Assembly: GCF_958298935.1 (NCBI RefSeq)
Contig: NC_084921.1
Span: forward strand, 32,428,001 to 32,492,000
Direction of reading: 5' to 3'
DNA from: Phragmites australis
Taxonomy: Eukaryota > Streptophyta > Magnoliopsida > Poales > Poaceae
Length of the DNA: 64,000 nt
Part shown: positions 13,050 through 23,500 of the stretch, piece after piece
Numbering within the stretch: position 1 is the first letter of the stretch
Layout: each line of letters starts with the position of its first letter
Notes under the pieces: generated by a model
What the model saw: only the letters and a program-made list of their open reading frames with translations
Told to the model about the DNA's origin: nothing
Databases searched by the model: none
Program-made: the position numbers and the translations under genes

Positions 13050-16000
13050 ATGTCGTCGTCCTCGTGGGCGCAGGCGCTGGTGCATATCTCGCCCTACACC
13101 TTCTCCGCCATCGGCATCGCCGTCTCCATCGGCGTCTCCGTCCTCGGCGCGGCATGGTGAGTCAGTGCCCTCTCTCCCTCTTCCTCTCCCTCTCGCTAGA
13201 TCTGCACCAGCCCGTGCGTCGGTGCGTGCGTCTGCTTGTATCTCACTGTTCGCTGCGGTTCTGCCTCTCCAGGGGGATCTTCATCACGGGGAGCAGCCTC
13301 ATCGGGGCCGCCATCAAGGCGCCCAGGATCACATCCAAGAACCTCATTAGGTGGGGAATCTCCTTGAATCCTTGTTACCCGTGCAGTATCGCTTGAGCTG
13401 CTGTTGCTAGGTTTGACTGTGCTTGGTGGGCTGTGAGCTCGTGGTTGATACGGAGTGTTTGTTGTGTTGTTCTAGTGGTAGAGCAACGTGCTGTAGTTCC
13501 GAATAGTGCTAGTTAGTTGGGGGAATACAAGCGCTAGCATGTTTCACGTCCATGCACAATTTTCAGATGTGGATTGGGACATCAGCTTTGATATGTCCTC
13601 TATCTAAAAGTAAAATTCACGTCTATTGATTGATTCTCCGCATAAATTCACTAGCTGGTGGACTATCAAGTGCTAATGTCATAAATTGACTTAGATAGCT
13701 TTCTGGTTAGGAAAAATAAGGTGTCATCTCATTGCAAGTTGTTTGTACATTGATATCTGTAGAATTGAGATCCTTAAAAATGCCAACAGCCTGCAATTAT
13801 TATCTCTTAGCTAAAATTCCTATGTTCTAGATTTCAGGGAGATTGCCACACTTCTCAGGGCAATCAGTTTAGCTTATTTCCTTTTCATGTCTTTTGGCTA
13901 TGTACCTCTCGGCCTCCTTTGACATATACAGGATGTATATTTCTGTTTGCTTTGGATTAACTGTGAGCACTATCTAATTGTTACTACTGTTAACTATAAT
14001 TAACATACAAAGTCACAAAGAAGCTGCTGTGGTTATTTTTTCACGCGTCTAATATTGTAACCTGTACCCTTTACTCATTGTCTTTTTAGTCATTTGCCCT
14101 GAATTCTCATGTTTCATTCTTAATTAGGGCTCTTTTCTTAAATAAGTAAATTTATTATTCTATAAGTGAAGAATGTAATGGTTATTTTTCTCATTCTAAG
14201 CAAAAGTCTAGAGAATCCACACACGAATGTTAATTTTGGAGTTCTGGTGTAATGTAGGCATACTTTTCCTATTTTTCTGGGTTTTGAAAACTATATAAAT
14301 GTTTCCAAAAAATATTTTTTTCGCTTGCCATGCTAGACACTTGGGACATGTGCTTGTCCCTGCCGCTAATGTGTGTGTGTTAATTTGAGATCTGCGCTGC
14401 CCTAATTTTGGAGTATGCCATGCTTAGTCTTGATGATGTTTGGGATAGTTTAGTTAGTGAACGTAGTGCTGTTTGCACCTGAAATTTATGCTTTGCTTCT
14501 GCCATTCTGAGAATTAGTGTGGCGTTTTTTTTAAGTAGAATCACTAGGGGTTGTTTGGCAAAGCTCCAGCTCCAAGATCCATGTAGGATTTGGAGTTTCT
14601 AGGATAAAATAATATGGTTTAAACATCTATTTTTAGTCCAAAATAAGAACAGTGTGGCTCAAGAAATACCATCAATCTACCCACAACTCCAGCTCCAAGA
14701 ATTTCTAGAGCTAGAGATGACTAGCTCCAAGAATTCTTAGAGTTGAAGCTCTGCCAAACAGGTCTGTAGATTTGGTTTATTTTGGTTTCCCATGAATATC
14801 CCTGAATGACTGAACCAAATAGACTCACTTGTATAATATTATACCTATGAATCCTCTATAAACAGTGTGCAATGAATAATACAATATGGATTAAGAGGCT
14901 TGGGTTTTGGTTAGTTGCTTGAAGCAACTCATTGAGCATGAGATTTAGTGGATATGTGCCGTAACTTATCCTTCCGGAATAGATAAGTGCAGGTTGAGTT
15001 GTTTATATTTGCTATAATGCATATGCCTGGCAACCGGATGACTTACATGTTGTTTACTTTATAAGTTAGGTTCGTGCATTGTTGCATATGGCTCCCAAAA
15101 TGCATTTACCATAGTTGTCATGGCGTCGGGATATCATTGACATAATGCCGATATATCGGCGTGGTGGAAATCCCCTTGTTGCCACAGGGACGCCACAACT
15201 TTGCCGTGTATGGCGTTTGCCATAGCACCGTGGCATCCCCATGGCGCCTGTTTTGCGTCCTGTGGTGCATGTCAGCACTGTGGCGGACGTAATAGGATGT
15301 TAGGGTGGTGACTTACTTGCTAATTGAGTAGGGCATTAGGCCGATTGGAACCCGGCCGCAACAATTTGTCTGCCGAGAGCCCTAGACACAAGCCTGAGCT
15401 GCTTGCGGCGGCGGGACAGTCGACCTCCGCCCGCCCCCGCCTGGAACTCTGTCCGCCTCCATCTAGATCCCATCCGCCCTCTCACATGGATCTCTGCGGC
15501 CTCGACCTCGTTGTCTCTCGAGCTAGGGAGCATCGTTAGGGGCAGTGGTTGGTTCCGTTTGACTTCCATTGAATCTGGACGCACGGTGCGAAATTAGGGT
15601 TTGTAGCAGCGGGTGACAGCGAGGAAGGGGAAAGATAAGGGTAGAGCAGAAGAGGAAATAAAAGGGCCTGGGCTGTATTTGGCAATGCTCGCTTGAGCTG
15701 TATTTGGGCCATCCAACCCTAGGCACAAGCACGTTGGGCCTTAGGCCTTACGTTTTTACAATTCAACCAGGCTCTTTCACGTCTTCTTTTCTTTCTAGGC
15801 ATTCTATCACGTTTTCTTTCTGGTTTCTTTCTTTTCAATTTGCTACTTCTCAGTCACATGAGATTTCACCTATATCTCAGTCACATTTGTAACTTTAAAG
15901 ACCCATATAGACATTTTTTTAAAAGAACCCGTATGCAATTTCCTATAGGTAATTTCTAATATAATTTTCTAATAGTCTTTGATGTGTGTATGTGACCAAT

Positions 16001-16835
16001 ATAATTTTTTAATATCCTAGACTATAATGTGTTTATTCGCCACGCCGATGTGTGTATGGTGTCGCCACTCCGCGAGCCATAGGCGTTGTAAAGTTGTGAA
16101 GGTGGTGGATCGCCGTGCCTTGCCGCGCCGCCATAACAACTATGGCATTTACATAGTCTACATATCTACTATTTAACTCACTTAACCAAACACTATGTGA
16201 TGCTCTCATGCTTGCATCTGCTCATTTATGCACCTTTCTAGGTGCTCCACGAAAACTGCACTTACGCATAAGGAACACTGCAAGTTCTAGGTTTATATTA
16301 GTATTTTATATTTTTTCCAGTTCATAATTTTTGTTATTTATAATGTCTTGTATGACTCTTTTGAATCACAAAATTTGTAACTTGTGATACATATGCTTCT
16401 ATCCTTGCTTTGCAGTGTTATCTTCTGTGAGGCTGTCGCAATTTATGGTGTAATTGTGGCAATCATCCTCCAGACAAAACTTGAAAGTGTGCCAACATCT
16501 CTAATGTACGCTCCTGAGTCTCTTCGAGCTGGCTATGCGATCTTTGCATCTGGTCTTATTGTTGGCTTTGCTAATCTTGTTTGCGGGTAAGCACGAAGCT
16601 CGACATTTTTTGTTTTCTTGTTAATTATGCTCCGTGGTTCCAGATGATTGAAATTCCTATCTATAGGGTATGCGTGGGGATAATTGGAAGCAGCTGTGCG
16701 CTGTCTGATGCTCAGAACTCATCACTCTTTGTAAAGATCCTGGTGATTGAGATCTTCGGCAGTGCTTTGGGACTGTTTGGAGTGATTGTTGGTATAATCA
16801 TGTCAGCTCAAGCAACATGGCCAGCAAAAGCTTGA
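13050..16835 (+). CDS. VHA-c'': V-type H+-ATPase proteolipid subunit c''
   Basis: Subunit of the membrane-embedded V0 rotor that carries protons into vacuole and endomembrane lumens. Coding exons 13050-13156, 13273-13350, 16416-16586 and 16667-16835 join in frame to 174 residues, close to the usual plant c'' length of about 175-180. The order of features fits c'': a short hydrophilic N-terminus ([10 protein letters not shown]), four hydrophobic helices rich in Gly/Ala/Ile, and acidic residues inside helices at E67 (FCEAVAIYG) and E147 ([10 protein letters not shown]), the proton-carrying positions. The start at 13050 is the first in-frame ATG after a GC-rich leader. Intron 2 is 3.1 kb and carries two transposon-derived insertions. 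Subunit c is excluded because it is shorter and begins differently. Confidence 0.95.
14547..14764. mobile_element. Small MITE in VHA-c'' intron 2
   Basis: Left end has TTGTTTGGCAAAGCT and right end the inverse of CTGTTTGGCAGAGCT, enclosing repeated CCAGCTCCAAGA-type motifs. The termini are typical of grass hAT-type MITEs. I could not read a target duplication, so the exact ends may be off by a few bases. Confidence 0.6.
15110..16144. mobile_element. Non-autonomous hAT-like element in VHA-c'' intron 2
   Basis: Inverted ends CATAGTTGTCATGGCG (left) and CATAGTTGTTATGGCG (right, read inward) differ at one position. The 8-bp sequence GCATTTAC lies directly outside both ends (15102-15109 and 16145-16152), a perfect target duplication of hAT size. 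The ends carry repeats of ATGGCG and GGCG-type motifs, like hAT subterminal repeats. 1,035 bp, no transposase frame. Confidence 0.85.
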
Positions 16836-17829
16836 TTCTATCCATCCAGCTCTCTGTAAATTATTTTGTGTGAAATGTATCGGAATGTCAACATGTGGTC
16901 CAACTACTGCTGTCTGTCTCTTTTTCCTTTTGCACCTTTTTGGCAAAACACGTAATTCGGTGCTTAGTGCATCCGATTGTAGAGATACTATTCCTATTAC
17001 TGAGACTCCTTGTGTGTTGAATATCTTGTAGGTGCTATTGTTGTTGCAAGACGCTCTTGGCCTATTGAATAAATTCATTGAACACAATAGGTGGAAATGT
17101 TTTCATTGAATAAATTCATTAAACATTTTGCTGGGTGTTGAAATGAGGAATACATGGAAGGCAAAGCCAAATGACTACTATTATTGTGAAGGTCTGTGGA
17201 AGTGATGCTCTGATGCTGCGTGCTATTACTACCTGGTGCTTCAGCTTTTTAGTTAGACGTTGGTAGTGAGAGGCTACGAGGGACAGCAGCCACTGCGCCC
17301 GTACTTGTTCAGTCCGTTGGCTTCTGTCCTGAAGATTTTTACGGGGTGTAAGGTTGTAAGCCCATGGTAACTTTAGTTGGCCAAGGCTGACACATACGCA
17401 TTCTGCTACCATAACCTTAAAACTATAAATCTGATACGGGGCGTTTGTTACAAATTTCTTTTTCCAAACTAGACTAAGGTTGGGTGATCGAAAACTCTTT
17501 GCCACACTTTGGCTAAACAAGTAAGAACAGGTCATCCAACTGTCCCTGAATCATCCTCCTCCTCAAGTCAGTCAACAACCTCTTTATTTTACTTCTTTGG
17601 CAACGTACGCTCTTCGTCTGGCCCTCCTTCCGTCCTTGGTGCTGGCACCACCCTCATCCTTCCTCTAAGCTCGAGGGACCTTCCCAACCCAGAAGCCTAA
17701 CACCCTCCTGAAAACCTAACCCGTTGGCTCTGTGCATCGCGATAAATGTAATTTCTCACAAATTCAGTCTCCTTACATGAGGAAACATGGATTTTTTTTT
17801 TGCTAGAAATAAATGTGCATATGTGTGAC
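16836..17829 (+). other. 3' untranslated region of VHA-c'' and intergenic sequence
   Basis: The 3' UTR probably runs to about 17130. Two AATAAA signals lie at 17068-17073 and 17109-17114, inside a direct duplication of a unit like ATTGAATAAATTCATT. Beyond it no gene is seen; the 138-codon minus-strand frame at 17119-17535 resembles no family. Confidence 0.55.
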
Positions 17830-18511
17830 TAGGGATGGCAACGGGCACAAAATCCACGGGTAGAAACTACACAAACTTATATTTGCAAACTAATTTCTAA
17901 ATCCACGCCCGCACCCATTATACGTCACGAGTAAGAAATGACACCCACATTCGACGCTTGCAGGCACGCCTATATGCCTGTCAGTATAGTAAATATGCAT
18001 TGGACATAGCATACCTTAGGTCTGATGGTGCGCAAGGTGGGGTGGACAAGGGCGGAGTGGTGGACGGGGGAGGACAAGGTGGGCAGATGGGGCGTCAAGG
18101 CTGACATCGGCGGTTGGGGGCACAGCGGACAGGGGTACCAAGGTAGACGACGACATCAGGGGTGGAAGACGGCGGGGGTGTCGGGGGCAGACATGAGGCT
18201 AGGGTGTGTGGCACTGTAGTGGCTAGGTGGGGTTAGAATGAGAGGAGAGAACGAGAAACCCTAATAAGTAAGACTGGTAGTTTATATTTTAAAAATAATT
18301 TGGGCTCACATATCAAATGTGTGGAGCGAGTACACAAACGAAGCGAACACGAGTAAGACTATTTCATGCTTATGTCTCTCTACCTGTTGAATTTAACATC
18401 AAACCCACATTCTAGACCCATAGGGAAATAATGCATCATAAAACCAGCGCCCATTAATATTTTATCTACAGGCATACAGGTAAAATGTCTCCATTACCAT
18501 CTCCATCCCTA
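17830..18511. mobile_element. Non-autonomous hAT-like element 1 upstream of the ASI1-type gene
   Basis: Ends are TAGGGATGG and its inverse CCATCCCTA. Outside them lie TGTGTGAC (17822-17829) and GGTGTGAC (18512-18519), an 8-bp target duplication with one mismatch. The GGCAACGGGC sequence just inside the left end is common in grass hAT elements. No transposase. Confidence 0.75.
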
Positions 18512-18519
18512 GGTGTGAC

Positions 18520-19036
18520 TAGGATCGACAATGGAGTGGGTCAGGTCGGGTCTCTGTGTGTTTTACACCTAGCGGGGGCAGGGGTGGGGCTGAGTTTTCA
18601 CCTTCGGGGGTCGTGGGTCGATTTTTACCTACGGGCCCCTGGTGGGCGTCTAACTCCCGGCTGTTGTCGCATGCCCGCTGCTGCCTTTTCGCACGCACCT
18701 ACTTGTCGTCGGCCGCAACACCCATTCGCCTCCAGGCCACTGCTGGCCGCCCCGCATCCGCTCTCGCGCGCTGTCGTCTGCCATCCTGGCCACCCCGCCT
18801 CCGCTCGCGCCTGCCTCCTGGCCACCCCAAGTCCACTGCCGTCCGTCGTATCCCACCTCGACTCCAGGCCACCGCCATATCTGTGGATCCTCATGCGGGT
18901 TTTAGGTCCTCGTCGGATTCAGAGCCGGGGGTCACTCGTTAGACAAATCGGATCCAAATTAGATTTTTTAATTTGGATTTTAGATCTGATACGTTCTGGT
19001 TGCATCTGGCCAGACTCAGATCCGTTGCCAGGCGTA
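18520..19036. mobile_element. Probable hAT-like element 2, abutting element 1
   Basis: Begins TAGGATCGACAATGGAG; the right end read inward is TACGCCTGGCAACGGA, a degenerate inverted repeat. GGTGTGAC lies on the left (shared with element 1) and GGTGTGAG (19037-19044) on the right. Ends are less alike than in element 1, so confidence is lower. Confidence 0.5.
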
Positions 19037-19044
19037 GGTGTGAG

Positions 19045-19397
19045 TTGCCTAATTCAGCGGACCACGGAACAAATAGGCCCATCATTGCAACGGCAGCAGA
19101 AACTTCTTTCCCCAAGTGAGCCGTAGTCGCCTCAAAGGCGAAAGCCCTGCCCTGCCCTCCCCCTGCAGCCCAAACCCAAACTCCACTCGAGAGCACGGCG
19201 CGGCGCTGCACGGCAGCCGGTTCCTCGCTTCGCTGCCGCGCGCGGCCGTCTCCTCCCGCTCCGGAAAAGGGAGCACGAGTCACACGACGGTCCTCGTGAT
19301 ACGCCTCCACGCCTTCCCTCCATCCGCCCCTACGCCTCACCAACTCCCCCACGCCGTCTACAGCGAGCCGCCGCTCGCCCCTCCGCCGCACCCACCA
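19045..19397 (+). other. Probable non-coding 5' leader exon of the ASI1-type gene
   Basis: GC- and pyrimidine-rich sequence ending at a strong donor GTGAGT at 19398. It contains no ATG in a usable context. A matching acceptor (TTTGTAG) precedes 20465, where the exon with the start codon begins. The 5' boundary is not visible and 19045 is only an outer limit set by the hAT element. Confidence 0.5.
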
Positions 19398-20506
19398 GTG
19401 AGTTACCCCTCCCCTCCTCGTCTCCTTCCCCTTGCGCTTTTCTTTTGGTTACTTTCCGGATATTTGCGGGGCCGCCTCCCCGTTGGGGTCTGGAATTCCG
19501 CTCGATTTGGGCGGTCGCGCGGATGGAATGTGGCGCGTGGGGGAATCCCTGCGGACTGGGCGCCGAGTTTGCCCTCCTCTCTTGGGTTTATGCGGTTTTG
19601 CGAATTTCTTGGAGCGCCGCTCGTCGCATTTGGTGGGGTTGCTCGTCTAGGGTTCGGTGCTTCCTTTACCCGTCGGTGCGGTCGTTTTTTACAACTAGCT
19701 CCTATTACGGTTGGCAGCAATAGCATTAGCATCGTCCCCTGTACGGCTCCCCCGTGTCTCAAAACCTAGAAGAGCTCCCCAAAACCCCATTGCCTCGCTG
19801 ATTTCGTTCGTGACTTTTGGTGTTTTACTGAGCCATCAGCCATGCTTCGTGGTCATTGTGTAATGTTTGCCTTTCTGTTGTTGAGAATTTGGTACTGTGG
19901 TTCACGCTACTGTTTAATTTAGTCCTTAAATGAATGTCAGAACTCCTGCCCTTGTTCAAAAAATAAAATCTGTTTAATTTAGTGTCCATTTTGCACTTTC
20001 ACGCGATTCAATGGGCATGCCAGTTTCTATTTCCTGAATTTAGTGTCCTCTTTGTATTATTTAATAACTGCATCTCATGCAGTTATTTTTTGCCCATTCC
20101 CCAAACAACAACATACATATTAGGTGCATAATACATCTAAAGGCAATCTGGGATACGCATTTTCCAACTGGACACCATTAAGATTTGTCAGACAATTGTT
20201 GAAACTTTCTAGATCAATCATTAAAGGGAAACAAAGCAAATTAAACAGATTGGAAAAAAAAAATTCAGCACAGGGTGTGGTTTTAAGTTCCACATTTGTA
20301 TTTTACATAGTAGTTTAGAAATTTGGTTCATATGGTTAAAGTTTTTGAATAGTTTGCTGACAGTATCATGGGTGAGCTATGCTACCATTATTGATAGATC
20401 AACTTTGATGTCCTGATATCACTTTTATGTCTCAAAGTTTGATGTGCTGATTTTCTCTTTGTAGGCCTATGGTAAGCGGAGATTGAGCTACCACACCATT
20501 GTCAGA

Positions 20507-23500
20507 ATGGATGGGAGTAGTGAGAAAATCCAATTCTCATGGGGAAAGCTTAGAGCAAAAGGTGGTGTGAATATGGATACACAGTTTTATGAGTCCTTCA
20601 CATTTGACAATGTGGAGTACTCACTGTATGACTGTGTGTATCTTTTCAAGAATGGTGATCCTGAACCATACGTTGGAAAAATAGTGAAGATTTGGCAGCA
20701 AAATCAGGCTAAAAAAGTAAAGATTCTTTGGTTTTTCCTCCCTGATGAGATCCGGACATATTTAGGAGGCCCTGTGATGGAAAAGGAGATCTTTCTTGCT
20801 TCTGGTGAAGGTATTGGGCTTGCGAATATCAACCCACTGGTATGCTCTGCATAACTCTTAACCATCACCAGCCCCCCCCCCCCCCCCCCCCCAAAAAAAG
20901 TTCTGATGCTTGTTTAATTGGTTTGGAGTTAATGGATCAAAATAAGTTCAAATTATCTGTCTTTGATGATGCCCTCTCTACACAAGTGATTACCATTGTC
21001 AATTCTCAACCAGTTGTAATTACCATTGTTAATTCTCCGTTTGGACTGTGTAGTAACGGCTTACATTGTTCCTTTGTACCGAATTCCTCATCAAGTAAAC
21101 CACACACAAAGTTTCTAAACTTATGCGTCTTGTTTCCTTGAGTTAATTGCAATTATTAAACTTCCATGAGTGGATTGCCATATCAAGCATTACAAAAAAA
21201 TGTCGCGATTAGTGAATTTTGGTATCCTGGCCAGTTAACTATCAGAATTAAATGTGAACTATCCATTTTAACCTGTGTATTTTAGTTGATTTTTTATTTC
21301 AAGATTTACATAGTACATATAAAAAAGGAATAAGTCCATTTGCCCCCCTAAGCTTTTCAATAAGTCCACTTTAACCCCTTGAACTATGGAACCAGATATT
21401 CCCCTGAAACTTGCAAAACCGGGTCACTTAATCCTCTCTTATTTTAGCCTCATGGTGTAAATTGACCTGGTTTTGTACAAGATTGAACACTTCCTGCTCT
21501 TATATATCACTTCTTCAATGTTTGTCACCCTTCCATTTCTGGACTTGTCTTGCAACTAAAAGATTCTAACAGCCATTTTTTTATTTCTCAATTAGGAAGC
21601 TATTGCTGGAAAATGCACTGTTATATGCATTTCAAAGGATGAGAGGAATCGTCAACCTTCCCACAGGGAACAAGCAATGGCTGATTACATTTTCTATAGG
21701 TTCTTCGATGTTAAAAATTGCACACTTTCTGATCAGCTGCCTGACAAAATCGCAGGGCTGGAAGGTCAGCAAAGTATCTAGACTTGATTTAAGCCCTTGA
21801 GTAGTAATGTTTTTTGATTGAAGTCTATGTCTAATTATCATCCTTCTGCCCTTCTGGTGCAGTTAATGTTCTTCTAAATCCAAAAGATGAGCAAGTCACA
21901 TCCATTCCTGGTGCTGTTAATATGGATGAAGGTCTGGTTAGCACAGTTCCCCCTACCCAGTCTGTGGTCAAGGAGGAGGATAAAAGTCCGGTTGCTGCAG
22001 TTCCCCTTTCCCAGTCAGTGGTCAAGGAGGATCAGAAACCAGTTGCTGCCATTCTCCTTTCCAATTCAGCGATCAAGGAGGATCAGAAACCAGTTGCTTC
22101 CATTCCCATTTCCCAGTCAGCGAACAAGGAGGATGACAAACCAGTTGCTTCCATTCCCTCTCCCCGGTCAGAAGTTAAGAAGGATAACATTCTCAAACAT
22201 ACACAGAATGCTGGCTCTGTGGAGAGGCCTCCAAAGAAGTTGAAATTTTCCCAAGAAGTTACGGTGCAGAACATGGCCCCAGCTGTTCCTGACAAAAGAC
22301 CTTCGGAACTAACATCAAGAAAGGCTGTAAATTCTCTGAACTGACTCATGCTGAGGCTATATCCAACATACTACTCCTGCCGTTATTTTTCATTCAATGT
22401 TTTAGGAGTGCAAGTGTGTTCCTTTTTGTTTTGCTGTTACAGCGTTACAGGACTGGAGAAGAAACATAGGGTATGTTTGGATCTCTAGCTAACTGGAGCT
22501 ATAACCCGCATGAGAAAACTTGCTCGTTTTAACTATGCCGTGCTTGCCCCCACGATTGTTTGGTTACGTGATCAGCAAAGCGGTTACGAGCTTTTCTTGC
22601 GATGCTCTCGTTTCTTGTCAATGAAAGCGAGCCAATTCGGTTCTCCTCGTGGAGCATGGTTTTCCTTGCCCACGAAGGTAATCTTGCCACCGAAAGCCAG
22701 GAATTTTTTTTGTGGGTTCCAAACACATAACTTTGCCCGGCAAAGCTAAAAGTTTTCTTGCCCAAGATCCAAACGCACCCATAGCTGCATCTTTCTAAAT
22801 TGCCCCTAACTCATTTAGTACATGGTATCATGTCTCTTTGTTCATTGGTCGATAAGGTTAAAGAGAGGTGGTTTAGGAATGAGGAGACAAATATAATCAT
22901 GTATAAGGGTGCACAAATGTAGTAGGGTCATATGGTCACGTGCTTTTTCTAAACTCATTAATTCATTCTTTGTCAACGATAATCTGTATAAACCTTTTCC
23001 CATCAACTCAATTAAAATTTTGTCCCATGTCTACTGCACACAGATTCTGACATTTGAAATGCTAAATATTCCTCAAATTATTTCTGTCCATGGATTATTT
23101 GCTGAACGTTTTCTGCTTTTGCTATTAATGTTTTGCCAATTGCTGTATACTAGTAGATTAGAAATAAACTCCATTAAATCATATGAAAATTATTCCTGTT
23201 TACAATATCCTACTGATTTTTTTATCATGTTTACTTTGGTGTGCTTAGCCTACCCCAACTTGCTTGGCACAAAAGTCTTTGTTCTTGTTACTTTGGTGTG
23301 CTTATACATTTTTTCTTTTGTTCAACAGGACAGAAGCAAATGGTTCAAAATTGTGAGTGACCTTTCCTAGCTACAGAGTCCCTTGTTCATGTTATACGAT
23401 TGTAATGAACCACACCATATCTACTCTTGACAATTCAATTAATCAATAGATTTGAAACTACAACAAAACTAAGAAAATATGTCATTTGACCTTGAATTAT

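Noticed and set aside
12765..13396. Several overlapping long frames around the VHA-c'' start
   Set aside because: GC-rich leader and exon produce open frames in several phases; only the frame from 13050 matches a family.
13465..13500. tRNA-like string with TGGTAGAGCA
   Set aside because: No matching acceptor stem, anticodon arm or T-arm at the required distances.
17119..17535. 138-codon minus-strand frame
   Set aside because: No recognisable family, no intron or promoter signals; lies in the VHA-c'' 3' region and looks like chance.
18485..19126. 213-codon plus-strand frame
   Set aside because: Runs across a hAT-like element boundary and is GC-rich low-complexity; competing frames exist on the other strand.
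19116..19769. 217-codon plus-strand frame
   Set aside because: Spans the leader exon and the following intron of the ASI1-type gene, reading through a strong GTGAGT donor.
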